A stretch of DNA of 64,000 nt. It comes from Thalassospira marina. Its GTDB lineage: Bacteria > Pseudomonadota > Alphaproteobacteria > Rhodospirillales > Thalassospiraceae. The stretch lies in assembly GCF_002844375.1 (NCBI RefSeq), contig NZ_CP024199.1, forward strand, positions 3,202,001 to 3,266,000, written 5' to 3'. Both the position numbers and the translations under genes were made by a program. The notes beneath the pieces were generated by a model. That model ran no database searches. It worked only from the letters and a program-made list of their open reading frames with translations, and had not been told where the DNA came from. Of the stretch, positions 54,140-64,000 are shown in pieces; position 1 is the first letter of the stretch; each line of letters opens with the position of its first letter.

Positions 54140-55048
54140 TCAGGCAGAAGCGGCAACCTGTTTTGCGCGAATGCCCAACGCATGGCAAATGGCATAGGTC
54201 AGTTCGGCACGATTCAGGGTATAGAAATGGAAATCATTGACCCCTTCGGCGATCAGGCCTTCAACCTGTGAAATGGCTTCGTGGAAGGCCACCATCCGCC
54301 GGGTGTCGGGGTCTTCATCAAGGCCATCAAAACGGTGATGCAGGCGCTGCGGCACGCCCGCACCACACATATCGGCAAATTTCAAAAGCGATGCAAAATT
54401 GGTGACCGGCAAAATACCCGGCACAATCGGGGCCGTAATACCGGCCTTGTCGCATTTGTCGCGGAACCGCAAAAATACCTCGTTATCAAAGAAGAACTGG
54501 GTAATCGCGCGGTTGGCGCCGGCATCGAATTTGCGCTTCAGGTAATCAATTTCAAAATCGGCGGTCGGGGCATCGGGGTGGGTTTCCGGATAGGCGGAAA
54601 CGGAAATATCGAAATCCTCGATCTTTTTAAGCCCGGCAACCAGATCAACCGCATAGTCGTAGCCACCTGGGGTGGGGACATATTTACCACCGGCATCGGG
54701 CAAATCACCGCGCAGGGCGACAATGGAACGAATGCCTTCATCCCAATAGGTCCGTGCGATCCGTTCAATTTCATCGCGGGTATGACCCACGCAGGTCAGG
54801 TGTGCGGCAGCGGCAATACCGGTTTCGCGCTGAATGCGGGTGACACTGGCATGGGTGCGATCACGGGTGGAGCCACCGGCCCCATAGGTTACCGACACAA
54901 AAGAAGGTGCCAGCGGCGCAAGCCGGTGGATCGAACGCCACATGGTTTCTTCCATCTTTTCCGTTTTGGGCGGAAAAAATTCAAAGGAAACCCGCAAATC
55001 GCGACTGTTAGAGGCGGTTTGTTGAGTGTTGTCACGCACTGGCGTCAT
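54140..55048 (-). CDS. metF: MetF, 5,10-methylenetetrahydrofolate reductase
   Basis: A 302-residue FAD enzyme that reduces methylene-THF to methyl-THF, the methyl donor for MetH. Motifs: VSFEFFPPKTEKMEETMW with the catalytic Glu, VTYGAGGSTRDRTHA, AHLTCVGHTRDE, VALRGDLP, and QFFFDNEVF. Length is normal. Encoded between the regulator and the two MetH genes, so one-carbon supply and use are made together. Confidence 0.95.
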   Translation of the reverse strand: MTPVRDNTQQTASNSRDLRVSFEFFPPKTEKMEETMWRSIHRLAPLAPSFVSVTYGAGGSTRDRTHASVTRIQRETGIAAAAHLTCVGHTRDEIERIARTYWDEGIRSIVALRGDLPDAGGKYVPTPGGYDYAVDLVAGLKKIEDFDISVSAYPETHPDAPTADFEIDYLKRKFDAGANRAITQFFFDNEVFLRFRDKCDKAGITAPIVPGILPVTNFASLLKFADMCGAGVPQRLHHRFDGLDEDPDTRRMVAFHEAISQVEGLIAEGVNDFHFYTLNRAELTYAICHALGIRAKQVAASA

Positions 55049-55165
55049 TGTCGTCTACCTTGTGTTCAAATGCCCTTGCGGGCGATGTTCGTTATCTTTG
55101 GGCCAATACACCACCACATGCAGGCTGGCGAATTGGCAAATTCTGTTAGGTCCTCAAATACCCGG

Positions 55166-56155
55166 TTACTCGGCAGCCTTCCCGGCCCCTGTGGCGTTCC
55201 CGGCCCCGGCGACATTCGCCATGGCCGCACCCACGGCATGGCCACGCCACAGGCACACGGTTAAGGGCTTACCGGGCAGATTAACCACCTCGTCCATGGC
55301 AAGTTTCGAGGATGCAAACCAGTCCTTCATCGCGCCATCGTCAAAACCCAGGCGGCGATGGGCGTGCTGTTCGCGCAGTTCTTCCTGATCGTGCGGTGCA
55401 AAATCAACCACCAGCAGCGTCCCACCCGGTGCCAGCAGGCGTGCAGCCTCGGCTATCGCGGTTTCGGGTTTTTCGGCGTAATGCAAAACCTGGTGTAATG
55501 TAATCACATCAAAGGCCGCATCGGGATAAGGCAGCTGATACATATCAGCCTGGCGCACAAGGCAATTGGCAAGTTCGGCGCGTTGCAGGCGGGCACGCGC
55601 CACAGCCAGCATTTCGCGCGACATATCAACGCCCACCCCTTCGGCTGCGGTTTTACCCAGCAGTTCCAGCACCCGGCCCGTGCCGGTGCCAATATCAAGG
55701 ATACGCTTGCCTTCAAGGTTACCAAGGGCAGCCAGAAGGGCGGCTTCGACTTCCGCCTCGTCAATATGAAGCGAACGGATGGTGTCCCATTCGCCAGCGT
55801 TGGCGCGGAAATATTCGGTTGCCACCTGTTCGCGCTGTTTTTTCACCTGATCCAGGCGGGTGCGATCCAGCGACAGGGTTTCATCGTCGCGGGGCAACAA
55901 GGCCAATACGGGTGCGACCAGATCAGCCCCCGGCCCGCTATGGGGTGTACGGTAAAAGACCCAGGTTCCTTCGCGAAAACGCACCAGCAGGCCCGCTTCG
56001 CAAAGCAGCTTTAAATGACGCGATACACGGGGCTGGCTTTGCCCGATGATCTGCGTGATTTCGCTAACGGTCAGTTCGCATTCAGCACAAATTGCCAGCA
56101 ACCGCAAACGGGTTGCTTCTGCTGCAGCGCGCAAACCTGCCAGAACCTGTTCCAT
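55166..56155 (-). CDS. ArsR-type regulator fused to SAM-dependent methyltransferase
   Basis: A 329-residue fusion. Residues 1-95 are an ArsR winged helix (AAAEATRLRLLAICAECELTVSEITQIIGQSQPRVSRHLKLLCEAGLL); from about 140 a class I methyltransferase fold follows (ILDIGTGTGRVLELLG, VGVDMSREMLAVARARL, FDVITLHQVLHYAEKPE). The tail (AMANVAGAGNATGAGKAAE) is disordered. The same architecture belongs to SahR-type regulators that sense S-adenosylhomocysteine and control the methionine cycle; here it heads a metF-metH operon, which supports that role. ATG at 56155 has GGAG upstream; a TTG at 56167 is not preferred. Confidence 0.88.
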   Translation of the reverse strand: MEQVLAGLRAAAEATRLRLLAICAECELTVSEITQIIGQSQPRVSRHLKLLCEAGLLVRFREGTWVFYRTPHSGPGADLVAPVLALLPRDDETLSLDRTRLDQVKKQREQVATEYFRANAGEWDTIRSLHIDEAEVEAALLAALGNLEGKRILDIGTGTGRVLELLGKTAAEGVGVDMSREMLAVARARLQRAELANCLVRQADMYQLPYPDAAFDVITLHQVLHYAEKPETAIAEAARLLAPGGTLLVVDFAPHDQEELREQHAHRRLGFDDGAMKDWFASSKLAMDEVVNLPGKPLTVCLWRGHAVGAAMANVAGAGNATGAGKAAE

Positions 56156-56178
56156 GACGCTCTCCAATTCCTCATGCA

Positions 56179-56200
56179 GATATAAAGATATGTTTATGTC
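56179..56200. promoter_or_regulatory. AT-rich imperfect palindrome, candidate operator of the met operon
   Basis: Halves GATATAAAGAT and ATGTTTATGTC are complementary at 18 of 22 positions. It ends 24 bases before the ATG of the ArsR-methyltransferase gene, the right place for autoregulation by that protein. Confidence 0.6.
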
Positions 56201-56460
56201 TATTCAAGGAAAAAGTAACACCACCCAAACGGGGTGTGGCATAAATGTCATAGCCCGGAGGATAGTCCGCCATAGTTTTTTTGATGTATGGCGTTTAAAC
56301 GCTCCATATGCTAACCACATGATATACGGGGCATATGCGGTATCGCAGGATGCAGATTTGATGGGTAGCGGGGTTGCAAGAGCAACGACCCTGCTTAAAT
56401 CTGTAGCCGGGGATATAGCCGGGGGCCTTCAAATAGATTTGTAAACCGTTGGCGAAAAGA
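56201..56460. other. Divergent intergenic region met operon-mlaA
   Basis: About 260 bases between the ArsR-type gene and mlaA. A small hairpin CGGAGGATAGTCCG at about 56257 is the only structure. Promoters for both sides should lie here; no clear hexamers for mlaA. Confidence 0.4.
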
Positions 56461-57252
56461 ATGAATCTGAAAAGCATACGGGCACTTTGTGTTGGGGCAT
56501 CGTTGTCCGTTTTGACAGCATGTGCGTCGACTCAGCCGGCGCAGGATCAGACTGTTTATGATCCGATCGAACCTGTGAATCGGGTGGTGCACAATGTTAA
56601 TGGTGCCGTCGATTTCCTGATCCTGTACCCCGCTGCGATGTGGTACGGCGATATTGCACCGCAACCGGTGAAAAATTCTGTCAGAAGTTTTGCCAATAAC
56701 CTTGGCGAACCGATCAATGCGATCAATGCCCTGCTGCAGGGGGACCCCGAGCAGGCAGCCGCATCGTTGCAGCGTTTTATTGTCAACTCGACCATTGGTC
56801 TGCTTGGCTTTAACGATGTTGCGACCGAATTTGGCATTCCCTATCGCGACGAAGATTTCGGTCAGACGCTGGCGCATTATGGCGTTGGTGCCGGCCCCTA
56901 TATCGTATTGCCGCTTTTTGGTCCGTCCAACCTGCGCGATACCACGGGCCTTGTGACCGACTATCTGATGAACCCGTTCACCTATGGTGCGGATAACAGC
57001 GACAAGGTTGCTGCGGCCTATTACGGTGGCATGGTTGCGGGCGCAGTCGATTCGCGTTACCGCAACAATGAAAATCTCGAACAGTTGAAGCAGACATCGC
57101 TGGATTATTACGCCGCCCTGCGCAGCCTTTACCGGCAGCATCGCAACAGCGTGATCCGCAATGGTGGCCCGGTCATGAATGATGACCCAAATAATGCCAT
57201 GAATGCTTCGTTTGATTTCGATGATCAAGATGCCCCGGCAGGAGACAAATGA
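56461..57252 (+). CDS. mlaA: MlaA/VacJ, outer-membrane lipoprotein for lipid asymmetry
   Basis: A 263-residue lipoprotein with lipobox VLTAC (Cys21). It removes misplaced phospholipid from the outer leaflet and passes it to MlaC. Family motifs: YDPIEPVNRVVHNVNGAVDF, NLGEPINAINALLQGDPEQAAASLQRFIVNSTIGLLGFNDVATEFGI, FGQTLAHYGVGAGPYIVLPLFGPSNLRD. An upstream TTG at 56449 would add four residues; the ATG at 56461 is preferred. It overlaps mlaC by four bases. Confidence 0.94.
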   Translation: MNLKSIRALCVGASLSVLTACASTQPAQDQTVYDPIEPVNRVVHNVNGAVDFLILYPAAMWYGDIAPQPVKNSVRSFANNLGEPINAINALLQGDPEQAAASLQRFIVNSTIGLLGFNDVATEFGIPYRDEDFGQTLAHYGVGAGPYIVLPLFGPSNLRDTTGLVTDYLMNPFTYGADNSDKVAAAYYGGMVAGAVDSRYRNNENLEQLKQTSLDYYAALRSLYRQHRNSVIRNGGPVMNDDPNNAMNASFDFDDQDAPAGDK

Positions 57253-57908
57253 AACACTTACATGGACGATTTCTGATTGCCGGCCTGATAATGGCCTCGG
57301 CAGTTGTTGCCATTCCCTTTGGGCACAGCGCCCAGGCAGCAGCACAGCCGTCCGGCAAACAGTCGGTTATGGAAGTTGCCGCCACCCAGGACCCGAGCGA
57401 TTTTATCCGCGGGCTGGGTGATGAAGCCATTTCCGAACTGGCCGGCGACAAGATTGACGATAGCAGCCGTCAGGAACGCTTTGTCAATCTGATGGACAAA
57501 TATTTCAAAATGGACCAGGTGGCCCGTTTTGTTCTCGGTCGTTACTGGCGCAATCTTTCCGATCAGGAACTGGCAAACTTTGCTGACCTGCTTCAGAAAT
57601 ATCTGGCGCTGAACTATGCCAGCAAGTTCAAGGATTTCGACGGCGAGAAATTCGTTGTCGGTGATTCCAACGAAAACAAGAAAGACATCTTCGTCAATTC
57701 ACAGGTCGTTCGCCCCGATGGACCGCCCGTCAAAATCGTTTGGCGCCTGCGGGAATTTGACGGCAGCCTGCGCATTATCGATGTGTCGATCGAAGGTATC
57801 AGCATGGGCATCACCCAGCGCGACGAATTTGCAGCCGTTATCCAGAATAACGGTGGCAAAGTGCAGGCCCTGACCGACATGCTGAAGAAAAAGACCGGCG
57901 GGAATTAA
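57249..57908 (+). CDS. mlaC: MlaC, periplasmic phospholipid-transport protein
   Basis: A 219-residue periplasmic protein that carries phospholipid between MlaA and the inner-membrane MlaFEDB complex. Signal peptide MKHLHGRFLIAGLIMASAVVAIPFGHSAQA. Core: FVNLMDKYFKMDQVARFVLGRYWRNLSDQELANFADLLQKYLALNYASKF and VKIVWRLREFDGSLRIIDVSIEGISM, typical MlaC. It overlaps mlaA (ATGA); no mlaDEF genes lie in this window, so they are elsewhere. Confidence 0.93.
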   Translation: MKHLHGRFLIAGLIMASAVVAIPFGHSAQAAAQPSGKQSVMEVAATQDPSDFIRGLGDEAISELAGDKIDDSSRQERFVNLMDKYFKMDQVARFVLGRYWRNLSDQELANFADLLQKYLALNYASKFKDFDGEKFVVGDSNENKKDIFVNSQVVRPDGPPVKIVWRLREFDGSLRIIDVSIEGISMGITQRDEFAAVIQNNGGKVQALTDMLKKKTGGN

Positions 57909-57942
57909 ACACACGAATCCAACCGGAATCCTTCCACCAAAC

Positions 57943-57978
57943 AAAAAAGGCCTGCCAACCATGTTGGCGGGCCTTTTT
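57943..57978 (+). terminator. Terminator of mlaAC
   Basis: AAAAGGCCTGCCAAC / GTTGGCGGGCCTTTTT with a CATG loop and a T-run; strong intrinsic terminator. Confidence 0.92.
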
Positions 57979-58317
57979 ATTTGGACACGAAGTCACCTCA
58001 GGAACAATCACTTTCAAAAACTATCCTTGCGGATAAAACTTTAATCGAAATTTACGTAGGTTTCACTTACCTTTCCATCAAACAAAAAAATATCAACTGT
58101 CAAAAACAAGCTTAAATCAAAATAAAAAAACAGACACAGCCCCACCCCACTTCAAATACAAAAAATCCTTCTTACAGCATTTTTCTAAACTTGTCGTATT
58201 CTTGAAAAAGCATAAAGTTGTTGCGCTGTTTTCACCTCTTACTCAACAAGTGCCGGATGGGTGAAACGGTTTAAGGAAACAAAAATACTATCAGTTCAAC
58301 TCTGCGGAGAAATTCTG
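57979..58317. other. AT-rich region upstream of the autotransporter
   Basis: 58020-58200 is unusually AT-rich with A-tracts. Candidate promoter: TTGTCG at 58191 and TAAAGT at 58213, spacer 16. No gene. Confidence 0.45.
58191..58218 (+). promoter_or_regulatory. Candidate promoter of the autotransporter
   Basis: TTGTCG-N16-TAAAGT, four of six matches in each box, 100 bases before the chosen start, inside AT-rich sequence. Confidence 0.35.
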
Positions 58318-60558
58318 ATGACTAAGCTTGGGGAAAATGGCCGTATGCGTTTGCATCTGCTGCTTGGGGTTTCAGCAGTTGCGCTCAATATCGCGCTAAT
58401 GACCGCGCCGCCAGCACAAGCCGCGCCCTGCCCGCTGGAATCCAATACGACAATCACCACAAACCAAAGCTGCATTTCATGGACAGGCGGCGACCTGTCA
58501 ATCAATTCCGGGGTTTCCGTATCAGGCACAATTACCAACGGCATAAGTGCTTCTGGTGTCGTGGGTAACCTTGAGAATAACGGCGTGATTTCAGCACCGG
58601 GAAACGACGGGTTTTACAGCAGCGGCGGAACCATTCAGACCCTTACCAACACAGGCACCATTTCCGGTTTTGTCGGCATTTATGCTGAAAACAGCGCCAG
58701 CATATCAACGATCATAAATGACACGAACGGAACAATAACCGGTACCTACACCTTATTCGCATCTGGCAACGCGAACATAAATTCGATTGAAAACAGAGGG
58801 CTGATCTCAGGTCAAACGGCTTTATATTTTACCAGCGCAACCATTGGCAGCCTTACCAATAGTGGAACGATTGCAGGTAATATCGACGCCAACATTGACC
58901 CAGGCTTGACCATAACAGGTAGCAATTCATCCTCTGCCTATGGTTTATTTACCGGCTCATCTGGCGGCACTTCAAGCAGCGACATCGGAATTATCACCCA
59001 TACCCTCACAGATTTGACTTTCGATAGCGGCTATATATGGCTGAATGACAATGTTAATGTCGGCGCAAATCACACGGTTAAAGTCAATAACGCGACGATC
59101 AAACTGTCCAACACCATTTCGATCACCGGCGACTACACACAGACCGGCGGGGGCTTGGTTTCCTCCATCACCAGCGACAGTCAGTATGGTGCGCTGAATG
59201 TCTCCGGTCAGGCCAACATCAGCAACACCACGCTGGTCCTGCAGGGCAGCAACCTCCAGGCGGGTGATCACTACACCATTGTCAGCGTAAACGACCCAAG
59301 CGGCAATTCCAGCATAACGTCAGTATCCGTCATCGGCACTAACGGGCTCTCGGCAACAACACAGGATAACGGCGGCAATTTGGTCGTCACTCTGACACAG
59401 GGATCTGCCAAATACAGCCCCGTTGGCCAGGCAACGGGCGGGGCCGCATCCTCGTTTGGCAGCGTGCTTGACAAACTTAACGGGGGAAGTTCGCCACAGG
59501 CACAAGCTTTCCAAAGCAATGTTCTGGCGGTGATTGACAGCCTGGCAAACGACCAGCAAAAAGGGGCGGCAATCAAACAACTTGCCCCGGCAAACGCAGC
59601 CAACACCATGCAAATGTCGGCCCAATCAACCGCTATTGTGCTGGGTGCTGTGGATGCCCACCAGCAACTGGCGATGGGCGGAGATAACGGCATCTATGCC
59701 GGCACCGGCAAGGCGGCTGGTAATAGCACCGCCCAAAGCGCACTTTGGGGCCAGTTCCTGGGAGGATCATCCCATTTGGCCGGAAGTTCCGACAATGATG
59801 GCTTTACCAGCAAAAGTTTCGGTCTGACATCGGGCTTTGACCATCTGATCACACCAAACCTTCTGGGCGGTGTCGCGCTTAGCTGGCTGCGATCATGGAC
59901 CGATGGCAGCAACGATTCCAGCGGATCAACCCAGCGCCTTGATAGCTACCAGCTTACAGCTTACAGCACCTATAGACTGGGACGTTTGGCCCTTGATGGA
60001 CAAGCCGGAGTTGGCTGGAACCATTTTGATCAGAAGCGCAATGTCTCGTTCCTTGGCCAAACAGCCGGTGCCGATTATGACGGACAGCAATATATGGCCC
60101 GCACCCGGGCCGGGTATGATTTTTACGTTGGCGCCAATACCACCCTTACGCCATTTGGCAGCTTGCGCTGGATTCATGCTCGCAACGAATCCTATGACGA
60201 AACCGGGGCCGGATCGGCCAATCTGTCAGTTGATTCCCAAAATAGCGACGTTGTGACCCAGGAACTGGGCGCACGCGCACAATGGCAGCTTGATACCGCC
60301 TATGGCACATTAACCCCCGAAATTTCGGCAGCATGGGTGCATGACTATACCGATAGTGCCCAGACATCGACCGGGCAAATTGGCGGTGCGGCCTATTCGG
60401 TTGAAACCGAAGGCCTGCCGTCAGATGGGGTGCATATCGGGGCGGCCCTATCACTGGCTGCAACGGACAGCACCGATATTCGACTGGAATATGATGGCGA
60501 AATGCGATCCGGCTATCAAAGCCAGACGGCAACGCTTAAGGCAAACTGGAATTTCTAG
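58318..60558 (+). CDS. Autotransporter (type Va) adhesin-like protein
   Basis: A 746-residue protein in three parts: signal peptide (MRLHLLLGVSAVALNIALMTAPPAQA), a passenger of about 390 residues with imperfect beta-helix repeats (N-G-x-I-S / N-T-G-T-I-S motifs such as NNGVISAPGN, NTGTISGFVG, NRGLISGQTA, NSGTIAGN), and a C-terminal beta-barrel of about 270 residues from SALWGQFLGGSSHL to the terminal NWNF, with final Phe as required for barrel insertion. ATG at 58318 follows GGAGA; the longer frame from 58261 starts with GTG. Passenger is less GC-rich than the barrel. No protease motif seen, so adhesion is the likely role. Confidence 0.88.
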   Translation: MTKLGENGRMRLHLLLGVSAVALNIALMTAPPAQAAPCPLESNTTITTNQSCISWTGGDLSINSGVSVSGTITNGISASGVVGNLENNGVISAPGNDGFYSSGGTIQTLTNTGTISGFVGIYAENSASISTIINDTNGTITGTYTLFASGNANINSIENRGLISGQTALYFTSATIGSLTNSGTIAGNIDANIDPGLTITGSNSSSAYGLFTGSSGGTSSSDIGIITHTLTDLTFDSGYIWLNDNVNVGANHTVKVNNATIKLSNTISITGDYTQTGGGLVSSITSDSQYGALNVSGQANISNTTLVLQGSNLQAGDHYTIVSVNDPSGNSSITSVSVIGTNGLSATTQDNGGNLVVTLTQGSAKYSPVGQATGGAASSFGSVLDKLNGGSSPQAQAFQSNVLAVIDSLANDQQKGAAIKQLAPANAANTMQMSAQSTAIVLGAVDAHQQLAMGGDNGIYAGTGKAAGNSTAQSALWGQFLGGSSHLAGSSDNDGFTSKSFGLTSGFDHLITPNLLGGVALSWLRSWTDGSNDSSGSTQRLDSYQLTAYSTYRLGRLALDGQAGVGWNHFDQKRNVSFLGQTAGADYDGQQYMARTRAGYDFYVGANTTLTPFGSLRWIHARNESYDETGAGSANLSVDSQNSDVVTQELGARAQWQLDTAYGTLTPEISAAWVHDYTDSAQTSTGQIGGAAYSVETEGLPSDGVHIGAALSLAATDSTDIRLEYDGEMRSGYQSQTATLKANWNF

Positions 60559-60587
60559 GACGGGCGCTGCCCCACAATACCATGATC

Positions 60588-60613
60588 AAACGGCGACCTC
60601 TGGTCGCCGTTTT
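60588..60613 (+). terminator. Terminator of the autotransporter gene
   Basis: AAACGGCGACC / GGTCGCCGTTTT with a TCT loop: 11-bp stem and T-rich tail, 29 bases past the stop; also faces the convergent HD gene. Confidence 0.85.
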
Positions 60614-60648
60614 CTTTTGCCCAAATAAATAAGTTTTGGGAATAAAGG

Positions 60649-61128
60649 TTATTTTTCTTTGTGAATAACAGCAACGGTTAAAAACGCCATTGCCCGCGCG
60701 TATTTTTCCGCAAGACGCTTGGCATCCTGCGGGTTTACCGCATGCAGGCCATCCAGCTTCGCCATATTATGCTGCATATCGGACAGCTTCACGATACGGG
60801 CCAGGGCACTTTGCTGCAAACGGGGTAGGTAAACGTCAAAATAATCTTCATCCGCACGGCGCGTCATACCATCCACACCGCTGCGAATGGCTTTCCCAAA
60901 GCTTTCTTCGATCTCGGCCAGGGTAACGGGGGTGTCTTCAACAATATCATGCAGCCAGGCAACGATTTCCGCTTCACGGCCATGCACACTGGCGCGCTTT
61001 GCCACATCGCTTACGTGGTCGATATAGGGGCGGCCCAGTTTATCGACCTGGCCTGCGTGAAACCGTTGCGCCCATTGGCGCGCCAGTTCAATTTTGTCAT
61101 CGCCTGAAACCCTACTTTCAACGCCCAT
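60649..61128 (-). CDS. HD-domain (p)ppGpp hydrolase-like protein (MESH1-type)
   Basis: A 159-residue single-domain HD hydrolase. The order of motifs is that of the SpoT/Rel hydrolase domain: HAGQVDKLGRPYIDHVSDVAKR (HD subsite 1), VAWLHDIVEDTPVT (the HDxxEDT motif of ppGpp hydrolases), FGKAIRSGVDGMTRR, and IVKLSDMQHNMAKL. No synthetase, TGS or ACT domain is present. Size and motif set match MESH1-type small alarmone hydrolases; substrate specificity is inference. ATG at 61128 follows a purine-rich GGGGTGGGGACAGG; a GTG at 61161 is possible. Confidence 0.82.
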   Translation of the reverse strand: MGVESRVSGDDKIELARQWAQRFHAGQVDKLGRPYIDHVSDVAKRASVHGREAEIVAWLHDIVEDTPVTLAEIEESFGKAIRSGVDGMTRRADEDYFDVYLPRLQQSALARIVKLSDMQHNMAKLDGLHAVNPQDAKRLAEKYARAMAFLTVAVIHKEK

Positions 61129-61208
61129 GCCTGTCCCCACCCCTTTTCGCTGTTCGTTCACAATCCAGGTTACGTCATGGCGGGCAAAAATGGCAAATGA
61201 CGGGCATG

Positions 61209-61239
61209 AAAAAAGGCCACCCGGAAATTCCGGATGGCC
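61209..61239 (-). terminator. Terminator of ettA
   Basis: GGCCACCCGG / CCGGATGGCC stem with AAATT loop; on the minus strand followed by TTTTTT. Lies between ettA and the HD gene, so these are separate units. Confidence 0.85.
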
Positions 61240-61269
61240 CTGATCAGATCGCAGCAGCGATTTACGCCA

Positions 61270-62952
<1,683 letters not shown>

Positions 62953-63491
62953 TAAATTCCCCATCCAAAATGAACCGCGCCCCGCGGTTGCGGGGCAAAT
63001 ATTGTGGGCCGTTTGTAACCGAGCTGCCTGCGACAAACAACGGCAAAGAAGCAAAACCGCCAATTTGCAACGCCATGGCAGCCATGCCTGAATGCACCGG
63101 GGCGATTCCGCCCACGCCAACCCCCATGGTTTTACCTGATCTGGCATTTGCGGTCCAATGCGCAACCGCAAGCCCGGAAAAAGGCCGAAAACACGCAAGC
63201 CCACCCCCAGCCATAACCAGACTTTAGTCGTAGCTGCCCGCTTCCAACACCGGTTGAAAGAACGAAAAACGGCAGTTTTTCAAGCTTTTCACGTTTCAAG
63301 ACTTATCTGCGCGCCCTGTCATTCGACTAAGGGTTAGTACATGGGCCATACTCAAAGCTGATAGGAAAATTTCATGGTGTGCCGTGCAACCAGCACGATC
63401 ATGCACCGCATTTTTCTAAAGTCCGGGTGATCAATAACAACATTACCCAGCCCGGCACGGGAAGGTTCATATCCGAGGAAGGAGACGCGCA
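62953..63491. other. Divergent intergenic region ettA-symporter operon
   Basis: 539 bases without a supported gene. The part 62953-63227 has a frame continuous with ettA, rejected as coding. Closer to 63300-63480 the promoter of the symporter operon should lie, and there is AGGAAGGAGACG as ribosome-binding site just before 63492. No operator identified. Confidence 0.5.
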
Positions 63492-63752
63492 ATGGAAGAC
63501 AAATCCGGCGCAGAGTACTGGAGACGCAACGTCAAACTGGTGCTGACCCTGCTGGTCATCTGGTTTGTTGTCTCTTATGGCTGCGGCATTCTGTTTGTAG
63601 ATGCCCTCAATACCATTTCGATCGCTGGCTTCCAGCTTGGTTTCTGGTTTGCCCAGCAGGGGTCGATCTATGTCTTTGTGGCCCTGATCTTCGTCTATGT
63701 CCGGCAGATGAACAAGCTGGACCGTGAATTCAACGTTCAGGAAGACGAATAG
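63492..63752 (+). CDS. DUF4212 small subunit of a sodium/solute symporter
   Basis: An 86-residue membrane protein with two helices (VLTLLVIWFVVSYGCGILFV and IYVFVALIFVYVRQM), start EDKSGAEYWRRNVKL typical of the DUF4212 family. Such proteins are always encoded next to a symporter of the SSS family and form part of the carrier. The next gene starts 36 bases on and is that symporter. Excellent ribosome-binding site (AGGAGACGC). Confidence 0.92.
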   Translation: MEDKSGAEYWRRNVKLVLTLLVIWFVVSYGCGILFVDALNTISIAGFQLGFWFAQQGSIYVFVALIFVYVRQMNKLDREFNVQEDE

Positions 63753-63787
63753 GCCCACGCAGGCCATTTGTATTGGGGAGCTTTTTC

Positions 63788-64000
63788 ATGGATCTTACGA
63801 CCCTTACATATATTGCCGTGGGGCTTAGCTTTGCGCTTTATATCGGCATTGCCATCTGGGCAAAGGCCAGCACGACTGGCGAATTTTACGTTGCCGGCTC
63901 CGGGGTGAACCCGGTTGTTAACGGCATGGCAACGGCGGCTGACTGGATGTCGGCGGCATCATTCATTTCCATGGCCGGTTTGATCGCCTTTTTGGGTTAT
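63788..64000 (+). CDS. Sodium/solute symporter, N-terminal part
   Basis: Open from ATG at 63788 to the window end: 71 residues of an SSS-family carrier (VC_2705/ActP-like). It shows helix 1 (YIAVGLSFALYIGIAIWAKA), then STTGEFYVAGSGVNPVVNGMATAADWMSAASFISMAG, the block that in acetate/pyruvate-type symporters shapes the substrate path. GGGGAG lies eight bases before the ATG. Likely imports a short-chain carboxylate; the exact substrate needs the missing part. Confidence 0.9.
   Translation, partial: MDLTTLTYIAVGLSFALYIGIAIWAKASTTGEFYVAGSGVNPVVNGMATAADWMSAASFISMAGLIAFLGY

Overview
The window looks like chromosome of an alphaproteobacterium, most likely Rhodospirillales and probably a Thalassospira-like marine heterotroph. 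This rests on the lpxC / bamD / recN / ligA gene order, a GTTC-N7-GTTC LexA box of the alphaproteobacterial type in front of recN, a methionine synthase split into two genes, and abundant TRAP, DMT and LysR genes; the genus is inference. Base composition is moderately GC-rich with sharply AT-rich intergenic pockets. I found no rRNA, tRNA, CRISPR array, insertion sequence, prophage or replication origin.

Layout. 1-8.9 kb: the 3' end of lpxC, a divergently placed MFS/TetR pair with a 28-bp perfect palindrome, then bamD, recN, ligA, a small NTF2-like gene and a secreted thermonuclease-like protein. 9-13.5 kb: an EamA transporter divergent from a LysR gene, an aldo/keto reductase, and a second LysR gene. 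13.5-18.8 kb: a five-gene catabolic operon (lactonase-like amidohydrolase, MmgE/PrpD protein, and the TRAP transporter dctQ-dctM-dctP). 19.3-22.7 kb: MFS efflux protein and alpha/beta hydrolase in one operon, divergent from a LysR gene. 22.8-29.8 kb: Xaa-Pro aminopeptidase, a small ORF, a short-chain dehydrogenase, prmA and uvrD/pcrA. 29.9-36 kb: a compact four-gene archaic (Csu-type) chaperone-usher pilus operon and a divergent EF-hand protein. 36-39.5 kb: a CLC chloride channel with CBS domains and a Bcr/CflA-type MFS gene.

39.7-50.1 kb is the most unusual part: a three-gene signalling module present twice in tandem. Each copy has a protein with degenerate GGDEF and EAL domains on the plus strand, converging on a two-gene operon (stand-alone CheY-like receiver, then a 1000-residue PAS sensor histidine kinase). 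Both kinases end in a pseudo-receiver in which Glu replaces the phospho-acceptor Asp and the conserved Lys is lost. The simplest reading is a His-Asp relay coupled to catalytically dead c-di-GMP-type scaffold proteins, duplicated and then specialised in the sensor part.

50.3-56.2 kb: a methionine/folate operon (ArsR-methyltransferase regulator, metF, homocysteine methyltransferase half and cobalamin half of MetH) behind an AT-rich imperfect palindrome. 56.4-64 kb: mlaA-mlaC (outer-membrane lipid asymmetry), a classical autotransporter, a single-domain HD (p)ppGpp-hydrolase-like protein, ettA, and the start of a DUF4212 plus sodium/solute symporter operon that runs off the end.
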